DNA of 64,000 bases from Allolobophora icterica (Eukaryota > Annelida > Clitellata > Crassiclitellata > Lumbricidae). The position numbers and the translations under genes are program-made. The notes under the pieces were generated by a model. It saw only the letters and a program-made list of their open reading frames with translations, searched no databases and was not told the DNA's origin. Where the stretch lies: the NCBI GenBank assembly GCA_963556255.1, contig OY744606.1:69660670-69724669 (forward strand), in the 5' to 3' direction. This document shows, in pieces, positions 12,215 to 22,042 of the stretch; position 1 is the stretch's first letter; each line of letters begins with the position of its first letter.

Positions 12215-12376
12215 TAGATGAACTGAGGATTCCCTCAACTTATAGCTTCTCCCATTGCAGAAGAAATGCCAAGCTTCCGATTGAACCGTTTCACATGGTC
12301 TTTATAATGTAATATAACAGAATACTTGTATAGAGCATCATAACTTCATAAGAGTCATATGAGCTTCTTAAAGGCG
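12215..12376 (+). repeat. Dispersed repeat R2, copy 1
   Basis: About 160 bp nearly identical, in inverted orientation, to 18006-18172; shared text includes GCAGAAGAAATGCCAAGCTT and AATACTTGTATAGAGCATCA. The few differences suggest recent dispersal or gene conversion. It ends in a CTTCTTAAAGGCG segment. Not recognised as a named family. Confidence 0.85.
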
Positions 12377-12662
12377 TTCGCCAAATATTTTTCTCTGTAT
12401 ACTCTGCAAATGACGGATACTATTGAGTGTGCTCCATGTGTAAATGAATACTCCAGGTGTACTTCGAATCAGCCAATCACATTGTGCCATTCCGACCATG
12501 CGTAAAAATCGGTCCCCGGTTCTATAGTTATGCCAAACTAATTGTATCTGTGACCTCGAGTAGCCTTGTTCGATGCTGTACAAGGGATGTTTCAAAATGT
12601 ATAACATTTTTTCAAGTCATGATTTTATGTGCTCAAGTCAGTTTTCTTGTGCAATTATGAGA

Positions 12663-13185
12663 CAGCATATCTATCTATCTATTATGAACTTCTATAGCGC
12701 CCCTTCAAGAAATCTACTCAGTGGCGCTCCCGACCCAGGCCCGGTCAAAAAGAAAGGTCTTAAGAAGGCCATAGAAAGTACCTGAGAGGTCCCTAGGGAG
12801 AGATCGAAGGGAGAGAGGGAGGTCATTCCAAGCGGTAGGACCCACCACGGAGAATGCCCTACGCTGCGTCATAGCAGTACGCGCATAGGGGACAGCAAAA
12901 TCACCCTGGGAGGCCGAGCGCAAGGCCCGGCGCCCCGCACTACCGGAAGTTAAAGTAAAGAGCTCGCAGAGGTAGGCCGTGGCCCGCCCTAGGACACATT
13001 GCCATGCCATGGTGGAGACCCTGTAATGAATCCGATGCTGGACAGGAAGCCAATGGAGAACGTCTCGCATAAATTCAGAGACGTGGTCAAACCTGGAGAT
13101 ACCGCCAACCAAGCGTGCAGCGGACCATAAACCCTCTCTAGACAAACAATGCGAGTCTGGGGAAGTCCAACAAAGAGAGAGGAGC
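12663..13185 (-). pseudogene. LINE 3' end: RT C-terminal region and tail
   Basis: The minus frame 12714-13196 shows the conserved C-terminal LINE order: SAARLVGG, HWLPVQHRI, then RRALRSA, AFSVVGPTAWNDLP and LLKTFLF. These are typical of CR1/L2-like RTs downstream of the palm. The copy continues through GGCGCTATAGAAGTTCATAA and ends in (ATAG)n at 12663-12682, the normal 3' end. It is 5'-truncated, as usual for LINEs. Confidence 0.92.
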
Positions 13186-13604
13186 AATATGTACATATTG
13201 CGATATTTGTATAACGCCTTTAAAAATTAAATTGATGCCCAAATGTTTGTTGAGCTGTACCTCAGGGGAAGGTAGGATTTTTAGTGGGTGTTGCAAGAAA
13301 ACATTAGATACACAAGAAAGCGCAGTGCGCTTGAGTTTTCGAACATGGGTGTAAATTGAGCTCATGGTTTATATTAGTTCCTTCATGTTACGTTTCATCA
13401 ATGCTTGTCATTAGCAATTTATCTTGTTGCCTTTTTGCCAAATGTGTCATTTTGAATGTGTTCCGTAACCTTTCTTTGTCATTTTCGTGGTTTTTAAATC
13501 GTGTTAAGATGCCTATGAACGATGGATTAATGCATGCAACATACATGGAAATGAAAATTGCCGACTTCCGAGCACTGACAGCTGAGGCGTGTGTTACGGG
13601 TTTA

Positions 13605-13845
13605 CCATTTGCCCATGGATGTGCACTGCTACAGCCCAGTCTCGTAGTTTTGCGGTTGTGGGCCCTTCCAACTGGAACACCCTTCCTCAGGGCCTAAAGC
13701 TTGTCCTCGTCTGTCTCTGTCTCCGGCCCAGTTTTGCAAGCGTCTGAAAACATTTCTCTTTGTCAGTGAAGACATTGACCCGGGTTGGGAGCGCCTCTGA
13801 TTTTAAGTGGCGCTATATAAATTCTCGATTACAATTACCATGCAT
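13605..13845 (+). pseudogene. LINE 3' end, RT C-terminus
   Basis: The plus strand reads RSFAVVGPSNWNTLPQGL, then a frame break and a KHFSL/LTRVGSA-like stretch. It ends in GTGGCGCTATATAAATTC and a short (GATTACAA)-like tail. A second, independent CR1/L2-like fragment, on the strand opposite to 12663-13185. Confidence 0.85.
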
Positions 13846-13999
13846 GTGTGAGTTTAGACCAGTTACCACAAAAGACATCATTAAGGTTATTGTATTGTCA
13901 CCAGTAAAGTAGTGCTTTCTCGATATATTAACAGCATGGTTGATATGGAAGTGGCTTCAACGCCGGTTCAATTCATCGCCTGATTGTTCAACCATTTAT

Positions 14000-14610
14000 T
14001 TGCCACCAGCTGTTTCCCATCAAAGTGGAAGCACACAATAATCAAGCCACTCCCTAAGAAAGCTGGTTTCTATGAATTATGACCTGCAAACTTCAGACTG
14101 GTCTCTAACTTAACATTGATTTTGACATTGTTTGAGTATATTGCCAACCATCAACTGCCTGAGTACCTGACTGATTCTTGCCTCCTTCTTCGATGTTAGA
14201 TTGCCTATTGGCGTGGCCACTCCACCGTGACTGTGCTGCTTAAAGTGTTCTGATATGGTCAATGCCATCGATCCTGTTGCTACTTCATGTGTCAGCTGCA
14301 TTTGATACAGTCAACCACAACATTTGTCCTAATTCAAAGACTGTCTTGATAATTTGGAATCAAGAATAGGGCGCTAAGTCGGCTTGAATCTTGCACAAAA
14401 GGGTGTATGCAGTCTGATCATGTGACAGTGGAGGAGACGTTGCCTAGGCTGGTCACCTGTGGTGTTTCACTGGGATCAATATTTGGCCCTCTAACTCTTT
14501 GTCTTATGTATAGCTGATGTTATGAGGACCATACAAGCATGTGGTCTCCTTCATCTTTGATGTGCAGATGATAGACAGCTCTACTTCTGTAAGTCACTAA
14601 ACTGCAACAG
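14000..14610 (+). pseudogene. Ancient LINE RT domain, heavily decayed
   Basis: Across several frames and stops the RT blocks appear in the right order: CFPSKWKHTIIKPLPKKAGF near 14005, a PANFRLVSNL block near 14088, an AYWRGHST block near 14205, SAAFDTVNHN near 14297, a GVSLGSIFGPL block near 14461 and a degraded catalytic box near 14565. It lies directly upstream of GEMIN6. Confidence 0.85.
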
Positions 14611-14727
14611 AGTACTGCTGTGTAGTTCCATTGGTGGATGTGGCAGAACCAAAGTACCTCACACCGCAGCACAGTTAGCCCTGCACAATCACCAGGGTAG
14701 CCTAATCTGGCCTTGGTACTCCATTGG

Positions 14728-14815
14728 AGTCATTCATTCATTCAGTCAATCGGGAATTTAATATAGTGCGCCTTCAAGAAATCTACTCAGACGTACTCCC
14801 AGCCACAGCGAAAAA
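14728..14815 (-). mobile_element. LINE 3' tail remnant
   Basis: (ATTC)n followed by TATAGTGCGCCTTCAAGAAA and TCTACTCAGACGTACTCCC. It is homologous to 12664-12735 and 54190-54265, read on the minus strand. Only the last ~75 bp of the LINE is present, about 200 bp upstream of the GEMIN6 reading frame. Confidence 0.75.
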
Positions 14816-15016
14816 ATTTTGACTCTAGCGGAGAGTGGTCATCTGAAATAGAGAGTAATGCTAAGTACTAAAAGTGGTGGGAAGTGTCCAAACTAGGTCA
14901 TTCTTGGTGGAAATCCTTTATGGATGACCCCAATCCCTTCATTCTATGACCCGTTGAGAGCTGATAATTTTTAAAGATGCTTTTGTTTGTTGTTTGTAAA
15001 TTTAGGTTTAGATTGC

Positions 15017-15583
15017 ATGAAGATCATGAGTGCAATGGATAGTCTTGACTTGGCAAAGCACAATATTTTCGATGAGGATCCAGGAGATCTGATCCAATAT
15101 GTCTACAAAGAAGTCGAGGTTATCACGATTAACGGTGTTTCCCACCAAGGCTGGGTCTACACAATTGATCCAGTCTCTCTTAGTCTTGGGCTTATTCGAT
15201 TTTCACAAGGACGGGCTTTGCAGATTGAGTTGATCATGGGGCATGCTGTTAAAAAGATACAGATTCTGGATGAAAACACAGATACTTACAAAGATCAGCT
15301 GGATGCAATTTTCAGGTCCAGTTCTTTGCCTAATTTATCGTCTAATGAAGTGGCTTCAAAACGAGAAAAAGTGGTAAACTGGCTTGTGAAAAATCGTATT
15401 CCAGTTCAGATGTGCAGTGACCAGCCTGGTCTTTTGTCGATTGGAGATGTTTTGTACATACATCCGCCGTATTTGGCCGAGAACTGCCAAAGCAGCAACG
15501 AAATCGTTCTAGGGAAGATACAGGGATTGCTTAAAAATATGCCAGATGTACTGATAACTGACAATTTGGCAGACATCATGTGA
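15017..15583 (+). CDS. GEMIN6: Gemin6, SMN complex subunit
   Basis: Gemin6 has an Sm-like fold and pairs with Gemin7 in the SMN complex, which loads Sm cores onto spliceosomal snRNAs; it acts in cytoplasm and nuclear gems. The predicted 188-residue protein shows YVYKEVEV (28-35), GWVYTIDPVS (45-54), the IMGHAV strand (73-78) of the Sm-like domain, and the characteristic C-terminal PPY-AENCQSSNEIVL segment (150-165). Vertebrate Gemin6 is about 167 residues, so the length fits. The frame opens after a possible acceptor (TAAATTTAG at 14997-15005); I chose the first ATG, 15017, but ATGs at 15026 and 15035 are in frame too. No stop interrupts it, so it may be a single coding exon with a spliced 5' UTR. 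It converges with the PPP1R3 gene, 645 bp between stops. Confidence 0.93.
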   Translation: MKIMSAMDSLDLAKHNIFDEDPGDLIQYVYKEVEVITINGVSHQGWVYTIDPVSLSLGLIRFSQGRALQIELIMGHAVKKIQILDENTDTYKDQLDAIFRSSSLPNLSSNEVASKREKVVNWLVKNRIPVQMCSDQPGLLSIGDVLYIHPPYLAENCQSSNEIVLGKIQGLLKNMPDVLITDNLADIM

Positions 15584-15713
15584 AAACTGCTCTCAACTTT
15601 TGCATTTGAAATCAGAGAAGAATATTTTCATTATGAAGTCTTGATCTGCTGTTGATAATAATTGTGAAAATACAATTTAGCTTCTGAAGTTTATTATTTT
15701 CTTATAAAGCTTC

Positions 15714-15868
15714 TATTAAGCACCACAGTGTAATGACCCAAGCATCAATCCATGGCTCTGAGCAATTATTAGTGAAGGGCTTGCTTATGGTATTTACTGA
15801 GTGAGATGTGGGTCGAACCCATACTCTGCGTTACAAGGCGAGAATTCTAGCCAATTGGGTACAGCAGT
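15714..15868 (-). mobile_element. tRNA-derived SINE, family T
   Basis: Read on the minus strand: A-box-like CCAATTGGCTAGAATTCTCG, GCCTTGTAACGC, B box GGGTTCGACCC, then the body with CCCTTCACTAATAATTGCTC and ending near GGTGCTTAATAGAAGCTT. It lies in the convergent gap between GEMIN6 and PPP1R3. Confidence 0.85.
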
Positions 15869-16087
15869 GTTTTAGTTTTTATGGTTTCCATCCATGTAGC
15901 TCTTCTAACTAATAGTAACTGAAAAGATTTTGGGAGTGGGTTGTCGGTTTCATGTGCATCATATTTTGACCTGTCTTCATGTACTTTGTAAAATTTTCGA
16001 GCCCTCGGCTCTGTTTTGACAGCTATAACATGGGGTACCGTTTCCCACAATGTTGTATGAACATAAGATTAATTCAGCATGATTTGT

Positions 16088-16093
16088 TTTATT
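16088..16093 (-). promoter_or_regulatory. Candidate polyadenylation signal of PPP1R3
   Basis: TTTATT on the plus strand is AATAAA on the minus strand, about 135 nt past the PPP1R3 stop codon. Confidence 0.5.
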
Positions 16094-16227
16094 TAGCAGC
16101 AAATAATTTTCCCAAATTATCAAGTTATTCTGCAACCAATTGTTTAACAGCTGCTGCAACACAAGATTTCTGAAGTTGAGCTGCTTTCTGGTACAAATGT
16201 ACCCACTGGTAATCGTGTGTTTTTTCA

Positions 16228-17814
16228 TCACAGGTATTGTAGCCAGGTGAAATTTGGATGAATTGATGACAGGTAGCTTGAATTTGCTGCCATCTGTAGC
16301 ATTTCTCTTGTGAAACATTCCACTTTGTAGTTCTGTCCAAAATTGTTGTCCCAGAATGTCTCGACTCCGGCCTCGTACTTGACAGCGAACTGGAGCTGAT
16401 GTCCAGGGCCAAATGTTGTTGGCAGTGGGATAATGAAGGAAAACCGGTCTGTTGCACCATCGTGTGAGTAGTAGACGTAGTTGGCCCTTGTCTCAGTGGC
16501 GTGTTTCCATTGATCAGTCGTGTAGCGTATGGTGACCGACTTGTTGAATGCGATGTTGGCAACACGAATTGTACCAGTCACGTTCATCTCGGTGTCACTG
16601 ACAAGACAGAACTCTAGAGCTACTTTGTTCAACTGGACCCGGCCCATGAAGTCTGGTGCTGCCCCTGGCTGTGAGAAACTAGGTCTGAGAACCGTTTGAT
16701 CACTTCTTTCCTCTGGTATGGGATCATGCATTTCGCCCAAGTGAAGGTAAGCTGTTGCATAAAGAGGCACTTCCGGGGCTTCATCCTGGTCGAAGTAGGT
16801 CCGCACTGTGGCCAACTGTGCACCTTCGACATCACAGAACTTGACCCCTTTCTTTCTCTTGGCACCGTTGTCTGATCTGAGTAGGCTCCTCAGCGGACGT
16901 TCGCCCTTTGACAGCAGGTGACCGTCGTCGATGATGTCAGACTTTAGTTTCAGGCTTTTCCTTGAGGCACGTTGATCAACTGCCTGCTGCATGAAGCTCG
17001 TCGATTCCGTATCTGATGCGACGCTGGCTCGGCGTCTCTTGAAGACTTCAATCCCATCGACGTCTTTTATGGTCATCCCGGAGGCTTGATCCTCTAATGA
17101 TGCCTGTGGTGTTGGAGGATACGGCGTTGGATATCGGACATGTTGTACTGATGGTCTTGCGTTGGAAAATGCTTCGACTGGTGGACCTTCGTCCATGACG
17201 CTTCCGCCTTGCAGAGCGTCCAGCATTGCTTCAGACATCCGCACCTGACCGGTCACTGCTTCGGATAGCGTTGTGGCCCGTGGAAACATGACACCCAACT
17301 CCTTACTGTCCGCTAGGTAGGGCCGCGCCGGGTTCTCCACAACTCCAGCTTTTGCAGCTGGTGTTGTGCTGCTGTTGCTATTTGCTGGTACACCGGTTGC
17401 CATTTTTTCAGCAGTTGCCCTCATCAGTTGTCTATCCGTTGCTGTTATTGATGCGCTCAACACAGGCCTGACAATGGACGCTGAGGTCTGTGGTTGTTCA
17501 GATGTAGGTTTCTTGGCGATTGGTGTCTGTTCTAGCGTAGCATTTGTCACTGGCGCTGCATTGGCTGAGGGTGGACCGGTGTTTAACTCTTTACTCGGAT
17601 GTGCTGGCTTCCCAGCTGATTGGGTGGCTTGCGTTGCCAATCCTTGAGTTAATGATGGCTTTACGCTCGTGTCGTGTCCCGCTGTAAATGGTTTCGGTGT
17701 GGCTGCGCTGGCTAAGGGTATCGGAGGCTTGAACTGTTTGGGGGTGTCTTCCGTGTGTGGTGTTGGCTGTGTATGACCTGATGGTCCGGTTTGCTTTGGT
17801 GGATTTGGATTCAT
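16228..17814 (-). CDS. PPP1R3: PP1 glycogen-targeting regulatory subunit (CBM21)
   Basis: PPP1R3 proteins tether the PP1 catalytic subunit to glycogen particles so that it dephosphorylates glycogen synthase and phosphorylase, favouring glycogen storage. The 528-residue product has a long low-complexity Pro/Ser/Thr/Ala N-terminus (1-250), a basic patch FKRRRAS (258-264) that could be a kinase site, and the PP1-docking RVxF motif as GVKF (323-326) after a lysine cluster. A CBM21 domain spans about 391-499, with GTIRVANIAF (414-423) and the glycogen/substrate-binding WDNNFGQNY (488-496). The ATG follows TCCTTCCAG, a good acceptor, and an in-frame stop lies shortly upstream, as expected for an intron just before the start. 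It is longer than vertebrate PPP1R3B/C (about 285-320 residues) because of the N-terminal extension. Which vertebrate paralogue it matches cannot be told. Confidence 0.94.
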   Translation of the reverse strand: MNPNPPKQTGPSGHTQPTPHTEDTPKQFKPPIPLASAATPKPFTAGHDTSVKPSLTQGLATQATQSAGKPAHPSKELNTGPPSANAAPVTNATLEQTPIAKKPTSEQPQTSASIVRPVLSASITATDRQLMRATAEKMATGVPANSNSSTTPAAKAGVVENPARPYLADSKELGVMFPRATTLSEAVTGQVRMSEAMLDALQGGSVMDEGPPVEAFSNARPSVQHVRYPTPYPPTPQASLEDQASGMTIKDVDGIEVFKRRRASVASDTESTSFMQQAVDQRASRKSLKLKSDIIDDGHLLSKGERPLRSLLRSDNGAKRKKGVKFCDVEGAQLATVRTYFDQDEAPEVPLYATAYLHLGEMHDPIPEERSDQTVLRPSFSQPGAAPDFMGRVQLNKVALEFCLVSDTEMNVTGTIRVANIAFNKSVTIRYTTDQWKHATETRANYVYYSHDGATDRFSFIIPLPTTFGPGHQLQFAVKYEAGVETFWDNNFGQNYKVECFTREMLQMAANSSYLSSIHPNFTWLQYL

Positions 17815-18005
17815 CTGGAAGGACCTGGTGTTACCGGATTGATGTTCAGATAGATTCTCGACAGACTTTCAGAGAACCTATTGTTTCCATCCGTGCATTG
17901 TTCTATGTTCAGAACTGATGCGTTTGCTAAAAGAAAGAAACACGAACATAAAGAGATTGGTGGTGCCACTGGCGTGTAAGCACCGAACGTGTATTGCAAT
18001 GTACA

Positions 18006-18172
18006 CGGCGCCTCTAAGAAGCTCTCATGACTCTTAGGAAGTTATGATGCTCTATACAAGTATTCTGTTATATTATATTACATTATAAAGACCATGTGAA
18101 ACGGTTCAACCGGAAGCTTGGCATTTCTTCTGCAATGGGAGAAGCTATTAGTTGAGGGAATCCTCCAGAGTA
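18006..18172 (-). repeat. Dispersed repeat R2, copy 2 (inverted)
   Basis: Reverse complement of 12215-12376 with only a few substitutions and one short tandem change (an extra TAATATA-like unit). Together the pair encloses both GEMIN6 and PPP1R3 as a 5.6-kb-spaced inverted repeat. Confidence 0.85.
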
Positions 18173-18397
18173 TTCTCTGGTCCGAATGAAAGCAAAATGG
18201 GTACAACTGGTTGAGTGTACCTGAACTCTTCTAAGCATGAGAGTATTCCTACATATAGAAGGGTATACAATACTATACATGATATACCTGGTATTTCATT
18301 CATTTGGTTACGGCACAGATGATTCTTCTGTCAGCATATCCTTGGACCTTTGATGGGACTTGTATGGGCTCTACACCATAGGCCTACGGTCCTATAT

Positions 18398-18844
18398 GGG
18401 GTCATCCATAAAGGACGTCCGCAGTGAGGGGGAGGGAGGGTCACCGAAATGCGGACAAGGAGGGAGGGTTATGACCAGTGCGGACGTCCGCATCTAAACT
18501 TTTACATTTGATAGTTACCATCTTGTTTCAACCTTCCCCGAAAGACAAAAAGGTCAGTGAAGTGATTGCCTAAGACTTCATGCATGGTATAACCTTTACT
18601 GCGACTTTAAAGAGGCTTTTATTACTGCACATATTCTGCGATATGAAACCTGAACTGTCACTTAAACATGCACAGGAACTGTGGAATAATTGTGAAAATA
18701 ATAACGATGACATTAAAAACTGGCTTAATAGGCGTGCGGACGTCCGCAAAGGGGAGGGAGGGATAGTATGGTCAAATGCGGACAAGGGGGAGGGAGGGGT
18801 CCAAAGTGGGTCAAATTTTGCAGACGTCCTTTATGGACGATCCC
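18398..18844. mobile_element. TIR element with GGGGTCATCC / GGACGATCCC ends
   Basis: The left end GGGGTCATCCATAAAGGACG and right end CGTCCTTTATGGACGATCCC are about 22-bp TIRs with one or two mismatches. TAT flanks both ends, so the TSD is 2-3 bp, unlike the hAT-like MITEs here. Internal blocks with GCGGACGTCCGC (a 12-bp palindrome) and GAGGGAGGG recur at both ends. Superfamily uncertain (a Harbinger- or ISL2EU-like element would fit a short TSD). Confidence 0.8.
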
Positions 18845-19322
18845 TATGAGAATAGGCCTATGGGTTCTGTATGGGCTCCATGTTGTCAGGGTCCTTGTTT
18901 GAATCGGTTAGTGTTTATTATTATTATTGTCATTATTATTTTACTCTTGGTTATCGTCCCGAACTGTCCGCATGGTCACCGCCAGTACAGTCGTTTCAAA
19001 ATATCTGTTTACCTGGCACCATCTTGCGAACTCAACTAGCAACTTGATACCTGTACATTAGGGTGGTGCGAAAAAACCAAAGTGCGAATTTACAAACGTA
19101 ATAGCGTTTAAAAGTTGCATTTGGTAAAAGTAAATGACTGTGCAAAATTTGGTTGAAATATTTTGAAGTTCTGAGGTGCCCCAGCGGCGTCGTCGAAGTT
19201 CCATACTATACCCCTGTTGCTAGTGCATTAGAGCCAATTCATATTAAGGCGAACCTTCATTCTTCAATGTCCTTCATCCCTTCAATCCTCCATATTAAGC
19301 GAACCGGTAGTGGACTTACCAC

Positions 19323-19522
19323 CATAGGCGTAATTTTTGAGGGTTGGGGTACGATGGGTACCGTACCCCCAGTTTTTGGACTGGGGAACCGCACCCCCAC
19401 TTTTAAAACAATGTCAATCAATATTTCATTATTGAGCCATCCCAGAAATCGCGGTCTTCGCCTTGCTTCGTGTATGGAAGAAATTGGTATCCCCCACTTT
19501 TTAGACCAAAGTTATGCCCCTG
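19323..19522 (+). mobile_element. hAT-like MITE, family M2, nested
   Basis: The left end CATAGGCGTAATTTTTG and right end AAAGTTATGCCCCTG correspond to the better-preserved copy at 23144-23340. Flanks CTTACCAC and CCTACCAG match at 6 of 8 positions, an eroded TSD. Lies inside the 19059-21367 element. Confidence 0.85.
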
Positions 19523-19639
19523 CCTACCAGGTCATATGTCATATTTCAGGGCACGATGTTAATTGTATAATATATTATCAATGTCATGTATAAAAGTTTG
19601 TAGAAATTCGGTTTATCGGAAATTTTTGTAAACAGAAGT

Positions 19640-20820
19640 CTTTTCGATCAGTTAGGCCTATCCAAAATCAAAACAAGAACCGCTGAAAAAAGTAGGCCTA
19701 CTGATTTTGGATATTCGTGCGAGTTACCGAAAAATGTCTTGCCATCTTATGAAGACGTTATGAGGCACTACAATTATATTAACCATAACATCAACAGAGT
19801 CAACACGGAAGGAACCAAAGAATCTACTGTCACTCAAACAGCAGAAATCGTAGCAAGACACATCGTAGCTAAGACTTATATGGAGAAAAGCTTCCATCGT
19901 GGCAGTTTCACATACAAGAGTTCTGAAGGTGATAAGAGCATTCCACGATGAATTTCGATCGCCGACCTATTAGGTCGAAAAAGTAGTAGTATATATCGTC
20001 AAAATGGCAAAACTCTTAACATAAATGTAGAGAAAAAGTTTTTACATCGAAGCTTGCAAATGTGCCATTGACAATTGTAACTGTCCCAACGCCAGAAAGG
20101 TGCCAAACGATGAACATGAGTTCCTACATGATCAGCGGACGATTAGAGTTATGATTATTGGCGGTCAAGATAAGATTGCATCAACTAAACTAAAGAAGCG
20201 GCATGAGCGAAAGCTGACCGAGCACCTAAGATGTCGCAAGCATTGGATTTCAGCAATGAACAAACATTAGCAGACAGTAATGATCAAAATTCCGCAGTGG
20301 AAAGAGAAATAGATCCAGACCTGTACCGATAAGGCCTTTTGCCGATTATTCCGATACCGCGTATGAAGCCGATTATTTTAGTTTCGCCCAAAAACTACGC
20401 ATATGACGTTGTATAAGGGCTATCAAGGAGTTTCCAGTCCTGTGCATAATAGGTCCTTGGTTTCTACAGTGTCTGCTAAGTAGTGCAATGCTAAAATAAT
20501 ATAAATCAATAATAAGAAACAAGACATAGACACTTGTGCTCAGTTTTCTATTTGTGACGAAAATTGTGCAAAAAACGTCAACTGTAAAATAATTTGCATC
20601 GGCGCCGATACTTTTTCTCCGATACCGATTATGCCGATTCCTCTAATAATCGGCCCGATTACGAATGCTCCCGATGCATCGGTACAGCTCTAGATCCAGT
20701 ACAGAGTCAAAGCTTAGCAGACGAAGAAGACATGGATACATCAGAAAACCAAGTAGGCCCTACCTTCATAGAAGTAAATAAACCTAAGCAAACGAGAAAA
20801 AACTTACAAAACTCTCCATA
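19640..20820 (+). pseudogene. Decayed ORF of the 2.3-kb transposon, family not recognised
   Basis: One frame reads a block containing CELPKNVLPSYEDVMRHYNY (about 19715-19780) and continues to a stop near 19949. A second block near 20045-20260 reads CKCAIDNCNCPNARKVPNDE, then FLHDQRTIRVMIIG and a charged KLKKRHERK stretch, with four cysteines spaced as C-x-C-x5-C-x-C. This block continues on the far side of the nested 20318-20690 MITE (DPVQSQSLADEEDMDTSENQ) to a stop at about 20820. Stops and a frame change separate the blocks. The Cys cluster suggests a metal-binding module; I do not recognise the family. Confidence 0.7.
20318..20690. mobile_element. hAT-like MITE, family M3, splitting the transposon ORF
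   Basis: The ends GACCTGTACCGAT and ATCGGTACAGCTC are an imperfect TIR, and the repeat TAGATCCA flanks it exactly (20310-20317 and 20691-20698). GCCGATT/CCGATAC motifs recur near both ends. Removing the element plus one TSD restores a continuous reading frame through the host ORF at this point. Confidence 0.9.
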
Positions 20821-20973
20821 ACAATGATCTTCAACTTCTTAAAATTTGTGTTTAGAAATGTTCAATAACCAAACGTATAATTTAGTGAAGGGTTGTTTAG
20901 TAATTTGTGACAAATATATGGTAATCACTTGCGCAATGTGTATTAATCGTTATGGTAAGTAATCGCGTATTAG

Positions 20974-21182
20974 CAGGGCTGTAGTGGTAAAATTAGAGGT
21001 GAGTACACTGTACTGGTTAGTTTTCCGAAACAAATTAGAGGTGAGTATACGCTACAGTATTTTGTGAGTATAGTCTATAGTATTTTAATATAAATAAATA
21101 TAAATATTTTGTGAGGTGAGTATACGGTCTCTAGAGGTGAGTACACGCTGTATACCCCCGTAAACGCTCGACTACAGCCCTG
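20974..21182. mobile_element. hAT-like MITE, family M6, nested
   Basis: Ends CAGGGCTGTAGT and ACTACAGCCCTG, flanked by exact CGTATTAG repeats (20966-20973, 21183-21190). The interior repeats AGAGGTGAGTA(C/T)AC four times. Confidence 0.95.
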
Positions 21183-21389
21183 CGTATTAGTATTTTGCAT
21201 GCAACTGTTACTGCTAAATTTCAAAGTCGTTGGGGCAGTTCAAGAAATAGCACTAGCAACTGACAAATTTAGCCACAAGTTCACCTCTTATAGACACAAC
21301 TTTTTCACACTATTACAATTAATAATTCAGAAAAAAATTTTTTTACCATTACGTTCGCACCACCCTACTGTACATGGGCTGTTGATACT

Positions 21390-21995
21390 TGATAGGAATA
21401 TCAGACGGCGAGGGAGAGGAATAACCACCGTCGTCTTGTGCTCAACTTACGAAGATGAAATCACGAACATTTAAGCTTACACTCATGACTGCACCGGCTT
21501 ACTTTAAGAGACTTCTATTATTATTATTAGTCCTATTATTATTGTTGTTGTTGGTGGTGGTGGTGGCACCACAACCAACAATTACAACAACACGGCGTGG
21601 TGTTGTTGTTGTTGTTATGTTGGGCTATATACCTAGCCTACAGCTTGTAGGTTATAGGGTACGTTTTCTCATACGGTCATATTCAAAACATCGCAGGCGA
21701 CTATCGTATGAAAGTGGACAGCATTGATGTCGGAGACGGTTTTAGAACAAAAGGCAACAGTTAAGTTAAGGCCTATATAGTGAATGCATGAATTAAAGTC
21801 GACCTGTATGTGAATTAGTGCACGTTGCACAGTGAACTAACAGAATTTTAAGCTGATGTTTGAACTAAGGCATGCATAGGACTATGGATCCGATGAATTA
21901 GTTAAGATTTTTTGGGGAAGCATGTTGAGGTGTGAATTATTACACAATGCACGCTTTGCCTAACGGGCGAATTACCGCAGATGTAGACATAATGG

Positions 21996-22042
<47 letters not shown>

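Larger units (their letters stand above)
19059..21367. mobile_element. 2.3-kb TIR transposon carrying three nested MITEs
   Basis: The ends TAGGGTGGTGCGAA and TTCGCACCACCCTA are a perfect 14-bp TIR. Both sides carry the exact 8-bp repeat CTGTACAT (19051-19058 and 21368-21375), a TSD length shared with hAT and P-like elements. Three later insertions (19323, 20318, 20974), each with its own TSD, account for about 800 bp; the core is about 1.5 kb. The core encodes a decayed protein with no motif I can assign to hAT transposase. Confidence 0.92.
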
